A stretch of 14,409 nucleotides of DNA from Setomelanomma holmii (lineage: Eukaryota; Ascomycota; Dothideomycetes; Pleosporales; Phaeosphaeriaceae): NCBI GenBank assembly GCA_010015745.1, contig ML978427.1, positions 1 to 14,409 on the forward strand, read 5' to 3'. Shown here piece by piece: positions 7,861 through 14,137 of the stretch (position 1 is its first letter; each line of letters starts with the position of its first letter). A program made the translations under genes and the position numbers. The notes beneath the pieces are model-generated. The model did not search any database. It saw nothing but the letters and a program-made list of their open reading frames with translations, and was not told where the DNA came from.

Positions 7861-9194
7861 TAACAGATGTTCCTATAGGGAGTAAGCATCTGCCACCTTC
7901 AGTATCTCTAACTGTGTGCTGCTTAGCATTACAGCGCAGACCACACGCTAAGTTCTTAAGAGAAACTGCCTTTGTAGACAAAGCGCAAGAGTTTAGAGAA
8001 TACTTACTAATCTTCCTAAGGGAAGACCGCAGACGATTTAAAGGCTTAGAGTGAGCAAGTTATAAACTACGACGTGGCGGCAACAGTCAAATCTGATCCT
8101 ATACAGCAAATCAATAAGCATGTTAGTGAGGAACTAGATACTTAAGGAACAGTCCCTTGGCACACAATTATATGTAAGTCGAATCAGCAAGTAATCTGCG
8201 AGAAGACTTAGCATCAGCGACGCTAGCCTAGCAATATACATACTTTACACAAGAGAGTGGCAGATAAAGTACAGGCTGTAGATACGCCTAGGGCTAATGA
8301 ACTGATAGAGTTTGGAAGAGAAGACTGGATGCAACTAGCAAAGGAAAGGCAGGTGCTTGCCTTAAGTCTTCATCCTCTAGATCTTGGTCCATGTGACCAC
8401 CTCTTTAAGAAACGATACGCTCCGTTCCTGCGAGGAACACAGCTAACACCAGAACGACTGTCCAAAACAGTGTTTAGAGAAGGCCTCTAACTATCAGAGA
8501 TTGAGGTCTTTAAGCAAATGCTGTTCAATCAAGAAGCAGCTCTAGCCTTCCACTTCTGGCAAGCAGGCCAGATTTCTAGAGACGTTACTGCATACGAATG
8601 ATCCCTCACAAGGCATAGCAAGCGAGGGTTTTCCTAATACCTAAGGCCTTAGAAGAAGAGGTAGTTCATATAATTAACGAACGTCTAGACTGAGGAACGT
8701 TAGAGAGATGTGACAGCTAGTACTAGAATTTAAAGCACTTAGTGAAGAAGAAGAACAGCAAACATTGCATAGTTAAGAATGCTCAGCTTATGAATGCGGT
8801 CACTGAGCGAGATGCTAATTACCCACCTACAGCAGACGAGTTTTTTGAGAGATTCGCCGGCAGTCAGATCTGCACGTTGATAGACCTGTTCTCAGGATAC
8901 GACCAGATCACGCTACATCCTAAGAGTCGCGACATGACAGCTATAGCGACCCCAGTAGGACTGGTGTGAGCATGCGCTCTAGTACAAGGAGCAACTAACT
9001 CAGTAGCAGTATTCCAGCGTACGACGACTAAGATTCTAAAAGACCGCTAGCCTCACACACTTCTGTATATAGATAATATCGCTTACAGCGGACTAAAGAC
9101 AGATTATAGGAACAAAGAGTTACTACCAGAGATCTGACGCTTTGTGCTTGAGCACATCATCCAACTTAACAGAGTGTTAGCAGATGTTAAGAGG
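7861..9194 (+). pseudogene. Gypsy-2 reverse transcriptase, first part
   Basis: Pol continues in frame 1 (8257-8490 clean) until about 8600, where a 1-base loss (GAATG|ATCCCTCAC) shifts it to frame 0. Thumb-to-finger motifs follow: KALEEEVVHIINERL, HLVKKKNSKHCIV, LMNAVTERDANYP, the first catalytic block LIDLFSGYDQITLHP (near 8878-8920) with its Asp intact, and QGATNSVAVFQ. The YxDD box is YIDN at 9066-9077: the second Asp codon is AAT. Then comes ELLPEI, RFVLEHIIQLNRVLAD, typical of this gypsy group. The clean stretch is 8742-8969. The gene is cut at 9199 by the 101-bp insertion. Confidence 0.88.
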
Positions 9195-9199
9195 GCTAG
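9195..9199. repeat. GCTAG target duplication, left (101-bp element)
   Basis: Perfect 5-bp match to 9301-9305. Confidence 0.85.
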
Positions 9200-9300
9200 T
9201 GTGACGAGTATATATGCTATCCTACGCCCAGTATGCCTATTCGGCACACTGTACCTTTTTGGTAGCTCTTGGTTAAGTGGCGTAGGGCTTGATCGTGACA
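9200..9300. mobile_element. 101-bp LTR-like element (solo LTR or mini-LTR) in the Gypsy-2 RT
   Basis: Starts TGTGACGAG, ends TCGTGACA, and is flanked by a perfect GCTAG duplication. Taking it out with one duplication copy makes the RT frame continuous (AGG GCT AGT GCT ACA GTA). TG...CA ends, a 5-bp duplication and a TATATA box near the left end (9209-9214) fit an integrase-made insertion, as for a solo LTR. It has an 8-bp inverted pair, CCTACGCC (9221-9228) and GGCGTAGG (9279-9286). At 101 bp it is near the lower limit for LTRs. A small terminal-repeat DNA element is the alternative. Confidence 0.8.
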
Positions 9301-9575
9301 GCTAGTGCTACAGTATCAGGAAAGAAATGCTATTAGGGCATAGACAGATTAGTGGTTGTTAGCTATGAGGTCTCAGCTCGTAGCAGACAACCAGACATCA
9401 GCAAATCAGAAAAGATCAAAGATTAGCATCTATGCCAGAACGTCTAAGAAGTACGAGGATCTGTGGGCATATGCGTATACTACTGCATATAGGTAGAAGG
9501 CTTCGCTATTCATGCAAAACCACTATTCTATCTACTAAGACTTAATGTAGAATAGACATAGGGTCTACGCTATGA
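9301..9575 (+). pseudogene. Gypsy-2 reverse transcriptase, second part
   Basis: After the GCTAG duplication the RT resumes in frame 1: ATVSGKKCY, IDRLVVVSYEVSA, then GICVYYCI and FAIHAKPLFYLL, the connection segment that in this group precedes RNase H. It ends near LNVE, stop, T, stop at about 9555. Homology to the expected RNase H is not seen after that. Several TAG stops occur, some at Trp positions. Confidence 0.75.
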
Positions 9576-9596
9576 TACCTCAGCGCTACTAGTAGG

Positions 9597-10324
9597 GAAA
9601 TCTCTACCAGGACGTTTGACGAACCTTGAAAGCATGCCTAGATTGCTAGTTCTGGTCTACTAAACGAATGGTAGATATGATAACCAACACCTACACTTTC
9701 GCCCTATAGGAATCCATCGCCATCAATGTCGTATACATGCTGAGTTCACAAGGCAAGCAGTATCTAGTGATTAGAAGAGAATACCTAAGCAGATAGCTAG
9801 AAGCAAGAGCTATTGCGAACAACTAGTTAGTGACTATTGCAAAGTTCATATACGAAGAATTCCTGTGCAGATGGAGCATGTTCTAGAGACTAGTGGTTGA
9901 CGGAGGCCCTGATTTTGCTGAAGTAGTTAAGGTTCTCGCCACAGTCTACAAGATACGACAAGTGCAGACTTCTTCACACAATCTACAAACAGCTAGGAAG
10001 ATTAAGGGTGGTTACAAACTAATTGTAAATGCGCTAGCAAAGGTACTAGGATCTTAGGTAGACAACCTTCTAACAGTCTTAATAGCAGACCGAATATCTA
10101 TCCAGGAATCCACAGGGTATTCACTGTATCAACTGGTTACGGGCCAGAACCCCGTCCTACCTATTGAGATGGCACTCCTAACATGGCAGACGCTGTCATT
10201 TCGTCAAGTTCAGTCCTGAGAGCAATTACTAGCAGTAAGAGCGATGCAACTAGATCTCTGAGATCAATCTTTCAAGGACGCAGTGTCCTGGATTACAAGG
10301 ATGAGAGCGTTAAAGAAGGAATAC
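9597..10324 (+). pseudogene. Gypsy-2 integrase, inactivated
   Basis: Frame 2. The end of the H2C2 zinc-binding domain (NLYQDV, then KACLDC with CxxC at 9635-9646) is followed by the RNase H-fold core. The first catalytic Asp position reads INVVYM (AAT at 9725-9727, Asn for Asp). The second reads LVVDGGPDF with Asp intact (9899-9901). The Glu position reads ARKIKGGYK, AAG at 10004-10006 (Lys for Glu). Later blocks ADRISIQESTGYSLYQLV, VLPIEMALLTWQ and RMRALKKEY match the C-terminal part of gypsy integrases. The coding sequence is cut after KKEY by the 291-bp element. With Asn and Lys at two of three catalytic positions, it could not have joined DNA. Confidence 0.87.
10320..10324. repeat. AATAC target duplication, left (291-bp solo LTR)
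   Basis: Perfect 5-bp match to 10616-10620. Confidence 0.9.
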
Positions 10325-10355
10325 TGTAACGAGGTCACGTACAACCCTCGTTACA
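10325..10355 (+). repeat. 10-bp inverted repeat at the solo LTR start
   Basis: TGTAACGAGG (10325-10334) and CCTCGTTACA (10346-10355) are exact reverse complements with an 11-base loop. The LTR terminus is therefore repeated internally. Confidence 0.85.
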
Positions 10356-10615
10356 TCTCGGAATCCGAGCTATATCGGACCGACTCCACATCAGACACTG
10401 CGGGGTTTCGAGCCCCTCTCAGGGTTTCCTGGCCCTCTCATGTATATAGAGGCTGTCTCCCAGCGATTACTGTTCAGCAGCTTTTCTGTATTCTTTCGTA
10501 CAAGACCTATAGGTGACAATAGTATCTCAGGTCTTCGAGCTCCCACGCACTCCCATATGCCTCTGAGTGAGTTCGCACCGCATAACGGATCTCTTGTCTT
10601 ACCTGCGTCGTTACA
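10325..10615 (+). mobile_element. 291-bp solo LTR in the Gypsy-2 integrase region
   Basis: Starts TGTAACGAGG and ends CGTCGTTACA, with 8-bp inverted ends (TGTAACGA/TCGTTACA), between perfect AATAC duplications. Removing it with one duplication restores the pol frame (GAA TAC TAG GAT AAT, then LRRYKLEAGDVVLL). TATATA at about 10443 suggests plus orientation. A hairpin lies at the left end (10325-10334 with 10346-10355). It is more GC-rich than its host and not related in sequence to either gypsy LTR here. It was left by recombination between the LTRs of another retrotransposon. Confidence 0.92.
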
Positions 10616-10620
10616 AATAC

Positions 10621-11193
10621 TAGGATAATTCTAAAGAATTACGACGCTATAAGCTTGAAGCTGGCGACGTAGTCCTTCTCTAGAACTTAGTAAAGGAAAT
10701 TAACATAAGCAGTGACGCGAAACTAGACTTAAGATAGCTTAGACTATATCGCATCTATAAAGCATAGCTAGAAAAGGGCACATACAAGATTGAAGACTTA
10801 GACAGATCTAAGTTCAAGAACACCTATCTAGGATAGAAGCTTAAAGCGTTCTAAGAACGATTATCAGAAGACATTGCAGCAGAAGATTGAGGCATGATGA
10901 AGATGTGGGATCCAGAACAATAGAATCGCACCTACGTCTTTCAACCACCACCTGCAGAGTTTGATAAATCCTGGGCAACAGATGTAGGAGAAGATATCAG
11001 CAGGTCAACCCTACGCAGGACATTAGCAAGAATAGAACAGGAAATTAGAACAGAAACTTGTGAAGCTGCAGCCCCAACAAGAACGGTCATCAGAGTGATA
11101 CTACAGGTGCTTACTGATCGCGAACGACAGGAATATTGACTTGCAGCAGCCTCAGATCTATCCAGCAGCTCTGAGGACAGCGACAACGAGTAA
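10621..11193 (+). pseudogene. Gypsy-2 pol C-terminal tail (post-integrase)
   Basis: Frame 1 after the solo LTR: LRRYKLEAGDVVLL, a stop, then segments matching the post-integrase SH3-like domain of gypsy pol (RLYRIYKA, KGTYKIEDLDRSKFKNTYLG, KLKAF). A poorly conserved tail follows (VFQPPPAEFDKSW, STLRRTLARIEQEIRT, TRTVIRVILQVL), with a Ser/Asp-rich end (SSSSEDSDNE) and stop TAA at 11191-11193, taken as the natural end of the polyprotein. The tail would help target DNA binding. TAG/TGA stops interrupt it. The minus-strand frame 10941-11186 is a shadow. Confidence 0.75.
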
Positions 11194-11458
11194 CCATCCG
11201 GGACAATGGTATTTCAAGCAGGGGAGGGCCCAGTGTATCGAAGTACAGGCCTGGCAGTTTTTCGAATTTTCTCAGCAACCATTTGTCTGTTGGTGACAAA
11301 TTGCATTTCATATTGTATTTCCTTGATATATCCGAAGCCCGTATTCAGCAGATTGTTCGTTTTTCACCAACCGCAGTGTACATCTAGAGAGAGTGGAGGA
11401 ATGGTAGCAGTACGATCACCAAGTAGAACCAAACACAGCTATGGATCGACTCTAAGAT

Positions 11459-11770
11459 GTGTTTTCTCAGCTGGCAGATGAGCGCGCTCTATCTCGAGCC
11501 TCCTCAGTGAGTGCGTCTTCAGAAATGACGATGCGCCCTCATCCTAGAACACAATTGCGTGCAGCTCTAGGCAGATTGTCATTCTTAAGCAACGTTCGGT
11601 CAAGTGGAGGAACTACAGAAGGAGCCGAGGACGAGGAAGACGAGCAGGCTCTTCTCGGTCCTAGTATCGGTCGTTCTAGTAGGAACCCGCCGCCCACTCC
11701 AGGAGTTCCATCAGCAAGACGCTCTGACCGACTGGTTGGTTCTCAAGACAAGGGCAAGGAACAGCAGTAG
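11459..11770 (+). CDS. Small unrecognised ORF in the Gypsy-2 3' region
   Basis: 103 codons from ATG to TAG. I do not recognise it. The predicted product is hydrophilic: an N-terminal Ser/Arg-rich part (ALSRASSVSASSEMTMRPHP), a short hydrophobic patch (AALGRLSFLSNV), an acidic run (EGAEDEEDEQ), then a Pro/Arg/Ser-rich end (PPPTPGVPSARRSD) and a Lys/Gln tail. Low-complexity composition suggests disorder, like some extra ORFs or gag tails in retrotransposons. It may simply be an open frame in non-coding sequence. It lies on the sense strand, downstream of pol and before the polypurine tract. Confidence 0.35.
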   Translation: MFSQLADERALSRASSVSASSEMTMRPHPRTQLRAALGRLSFLSNVRSSGGTTEGAEDEEDEQALLGPSIGRSSRNPPPTPGVPSARRSDRLVGSQDKGKEQQ

Positions 11771-11921
11771 GAGCAGGAGCTAGGGAGAAGGGAGGTTTGA
11801 CAAGATAGAGTTTGACAATAGGTTTTCTTTTGTTTGCAGGCAGATTTTCTTACTTGATTTTGATCTAGAAGAGAGTAACTTGTGCTGGATTTTCATAGGA
11901 GAGCTCATGGGACTGAGCTCA

Positions 11922-11933
11922 AAGCAGGGGAGG
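11922..11933 (+). other. Polypurine tract of Gypsy-2
   Basis: AAGCAGGGGAGG directly precedes the 3' LTR (2 bases before TGTGC), the usual place for priming plus-strand DNA synthesis. Confidence 0.75.
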
Positions 11934-11935
11934 TT

Positions 11936-12157
11936 TGTGCTGGTGCACGGAGTGCAGTAGTGCTTTCTTAGTTAAGTAGGAGCAGAAGCTGGAAGAATAC
12001 GCTCCTTATGTGAGCTCACAGCGAGCGATCATCATATACAACACGAAAAACCATAAAAAAGAGAGGTAGACACAGATAGCCAAACACGATGTTCTCCTCA
12101 TACTCGTCTCCAGCCATGAAGTGGGAAAAAGGGTTCCGACACCTCAAGGTTAGCTCA
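11936..12157 (+). repeat. 3' LTR of Gypsy-2
   Basis: A 222-bp copy of 4219-4442, starting TGTGCTGGTGCACGG and ending AAGGTTAGCTCA. All nine substitutions against the 5' copy are transitions; CA is missing near the end. It is followed by TTAG (12158-12161). Confidence 0.9.
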
Positions 12158-13281
12158 TTAGTAAAGCTTAATAGAAAATAGATAAGAGTATTGCTAGATT
12201 TAGGATCACAAGCAAATTATATTTCCGGGAAAGCAATGTTAAGAGCAGAGCTTCAACCTTTACAGAAACAACAATTCTCTCTACTCCGTGTCGCGAACAG
12301 ACAGCTAATGCTAGACGAGTTAACTATTAAGCATGAAGTTACAACAAGACTCAATATCTAAGAACATTAAGAGAAGATTAACCTAGACGTTTTTAGCCTA
12401 GCCGCCTACGACATTATATTAGGACTTCCTTGGTTACGAAAGTATAACTCTAGAATTAATTAGAATAATTAAAAGCTTTCGTTAGAGGACTGTGACTGTG
12501 CCTACACTTCTGTACCTGTGCGTTAGCAGAGTTCAATAGCAGATAAGAAGATAGTAGCAAACATCGCTTTGACTTTAACGCACCTAACAAAAAAGGTAGT
12601 TAACTCCTTAGATATCTTGTAGACAGAGAATCACAAAGAGAGAGTTAAGAAGAAGAAAAGCGCAACTCTAATTCTAAAAGAGTACTAAGAACTCTAGAAA
12701 CTCTTTAAGAAAGAGGTAGACGAACGAGCGTTACCTAAGCACTAGCTATAGAATCACGAGATCACTCTAGCTAAAGAAAAGTACCCGACCTTTAGTTTAA
12801 TCTACAGATTATTAGAGAAAGAGCTAGAAGTGCTTAGAGACTACATAAAAGTTAATATCAAGAAAGAATTTATAAGAGAAAGCAATTTCTCAGCAGAATA
12901 CCTAATTCTATTTATGCTAAAGAAGAATAGCAAACTACAACTATGCGTTAACTACTAGAAACTCAACGACATCACAATTAAGAATTGATACCTACTACTA
13001 AACATTACTAAGTTACAGAATTAATTAGTATATGCAAAGATCTTTACAGAATTAGATTTACGAGGAGTATACAACCTTATACGCACAAAGAAAGGCGAGA
13101 AATAGAAGACTGCGTTTAGAACACGCTACGGTCGCTACGAGTATACAATAATGCTGTTTAGTCTTACTAACGCCTAAGCAACTTGTTAGGCTCTTATTGA
13201 CAACGTATTGAGAGCGTATCTAGACATCTTTGTTATCGCATACTTAGATAACATTCTAATCTACTTAGAGAACGAAGCAGA
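12158..13281 (+). pseudogene. Gypsy-1 protease and reverse transcriptase, first part
   Basis: Frame 2. The protease active site reads LLDLGSQANYIS (Asp at 12197-12199; D-S-G has become D-L-G by TCA to TTA), with the C-terminal motif YDIILGLPWLRKYN near 12410-12450. RT: HEITLAKEKYPTFSLIYRLL, ELEVLRDYI, FIRESNFSAEYLILF, KKNSKLQLCVNY (canonical CVDYR), KLNDITIKN, catalytic TELDLRGVYN intact, KTAFRTRYGRYEYTIM, and the YxDD box as YLDN at 13241-13252 (second Asp is Asn). These are unmistakable Ty3/gypsy RT blocks from a typical fungal family. Stops fall at Gln and Trp positions. It is cut at 13281 by a 478-bp element. It joins the 3192-4218 region across Gypsy-2. Confidence 0.92.
13277..13281. repeat. 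GCAGA target duplication, left (478-bp element)
   Basis: Perfect match to 13760-13764. Confidence 0.85.
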
Positions 13282-13564
13282 TGTGAAGACCCTTGGTTAG
13301 AGATGAATCTCGTGTGCCGAAGGCTCTACGGTTGGTTCTTAGGGAGTGAGTGGAAGGGATCGTTGGACGAGGGTTCAAGTACAGATACTGAGTAGTAGTC
13401 AGAGTCTAAGTACGAGAGGTGCACTAAGGTAGACAGATGGAGACTGTAGTTGAGTGCAGGGTAACCAAGTTGTAGATTGGTACAAAGGGTACTGGTAAGG
13501 TACTCTATGAAGTTGAACACGATAGTCTAGCAATACCATCGGTCCTATCTATATACTGAGGGGG

Positions 13565-13731
13565 CCATCCCATCTATCCTGGTTTTCGTGTACATCCTGG
13601 GATGGTTGGGATGGTTGCCATCCTTGGGAGGGTGACCATCCCAGACTTAGCGGGATGGTGGTGCTTGGCGGGATGTTGTCACGTGACCCTTGGTGGGGGG
13701 GAAGTGGTCTGTGCACCATCCCGTGCATCCC
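13565..13731. repeat. Cluster of GGGATGG / CCATCCC motifs
   Basis: Exact GGGATGG at 13599, 13608 and 13652; exact CCATCCC at 13565, 13636 and 13716; near matches at 13618, 13670 and 13726. Both orientations alternate, so stems can form between neighbours. Confidence 0.8.
13678..13687. promoter_or_regulatory. GTCACGTGAC palindrome
   Basis: A perfect 10-bp palindrome with a CACGTG core, the class of site bound by bHLH proteins such as Cbf1 in fungi. It sits in the 478-bp element, where LTR promoter elements would be expected. Function is inferred from the motif only. Confidence 0.4.
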
Positions 13732-13759
13732 TCACCAGTCATTTCCAATGTTCGTAACA

Positions 13760-13790
13760 GCAGATCACCGAAAACACGTACGTACTGTGT

Positions 13791-13832
<42 letters not shown>

Positions 13833-14137
13833 AGTACTACCTATCAGTAGACTCTAACAAATGCAAATAGTATCAAGAGGAAGTAGAATTCCTTAGATGC
13901 ATAGTTAGGAAAAATGGAGTATAAATAAGTAAAGACAAAATCGAAGTTGTCAAAAGTTAGCCTAAACCTAAGAATGTTAAGAACATTTAATTATTCCAAG
14001 GCTTCGTTAACTTCAACCAACAGTTTGTTAAAGGCTTCTCTAACAGAGCTATACTACTTACTTAACTTACGAAGAAGAATACACTCTTCTAATAGACGGA
14101 CAGACAAGACAAAGTATTCTAAATTCTCAAATAGGTA
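13760..14137 (+). pseudogene. Gypsy-1 reverse transcriptase, end, to RNase H start
   Basis: Pol resumes after the 478-bp element: HRKHVRTVL, a leucine run from the (TAC)14 microsatellite, then YYLSVDSNKCK, YQEEVEFLRCIVRKNGV, ISKDKIEVV, PKPKNVKNI, LFQGFVNFNQQFVKGFS, all classical RT thumb/connection blocks of fungal Ty3/gypsy. It ends at the RNase H start (TDRQDKVF, then ILK). Stops at Gln, Trp and similar positions. Homology stops near 14137 where another insertion begins. The upstream part is at 12158-13281. Open frame 13947-14231 is in another frame and is a shadow. Confidence 0.9.
13791..13832 (+). repeat. (TAC)14 microsatellite
   Basis: 42 bases of uninterrupted TAC, followed by AG and two more TAC units. 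It lies inside the Gypsy-1 RT coding frame, where it reads CTA (Leu) repeats. Confidence 0.97.

Larger units (their letters stand above)
11194..11935 (+). other. Gypsy-2 3' region between pol stop and 3' LTR
   Basis: 742 bases, cleaner and more GC-balanced than the coding part. The 12-mer AAGCAGGGGAGG occurs at 11216-11227 and again at 11922-11933, the second being the expected polypurine tract. The segment between the two copies (about 0.7 kb) may be an addition or duplication. No known non-coding RNA is recognised. Confidence 0.6.
4219..12157 (+). mobile_element. Gypsy-2: full-length but dead Ty3/gypsy retrotransposon
   Basis: Bounded by two LTRs (224 and 222 bp) and a 4-bp TTAG duplication, it lies inside Gypsy-1 at the gag-like/protease boundary. 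Order: LTR, primer site, gag, protease, reverse transcriptase, integrase, post-integrase tail, 0.74-kb 3' region, polypurine tract, LTR, which is the Ty3/gypsy order (integrase after RT). It is a different family from Gypsy-1. It carries a 101-bp and a 291-bp secondary insertion and appears to lack the RNase H domain. Stops from CAG/CAA/TGG are spread throughout. Confidence 0.9.
13282..13759. mobile_element. 478-bp solo-LTR-like element in the Gypsy-1 RT
   Basis: Starts TGTGAAGACC, ends TTCGTAACA, between GCAGA duplications. Removing it with one duplication restores the RT frame (GAA GCA GAT CAC, giving ENEAD then HRKHVRTVL, as expected after YxDD). It is much more GC-rich in its right half than the host, with little sign of RIP. 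A TATA-like sequence at 13549-13556 reads similarly on both strands, so orientation is uncertain. It contains a GGGATGG/CCATCCC cluster and the palindrome GTCACGTGAC. Open frames inside it (13326-13520 minus) carry no known domain. Confidence 0.88.

Noticed and set aside
10283..10628. Open frames 10283-10516 and 10440-10628
   Set aside because: The first is integrase reading on into the solo LTR; the second is wholly LTR sequence. Neither is a gene.
13326..13520. Minus-strand 64-codon frame in the 478-bp element
   Set aside because: No motif, and it crosses non-coding LTR-like sequence whose boundaries are fixed by the GCAGA duplication.
13287..13694. GACCCTTGGT direct repeat (near 13288 and 13685) as the insertion duplication
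   Set aside because: Cutting there does not restore the RT frame, while TG...CA with GCAGA does. The repeat is internal to the 478-bp element.
3192..14137. Possible recoding of TAG as Trp or Gln, since most internal stops are TAG and one reading gives plausible residues
   Set aside because: Stops replace both Gln (CAG/CAA) and Trp (TGG), TAA and some TGA also occur, and catalytic Asp/Glu codons are changed by the same transitions. Mutational decay of the RIP type explains all of this without a variant code.
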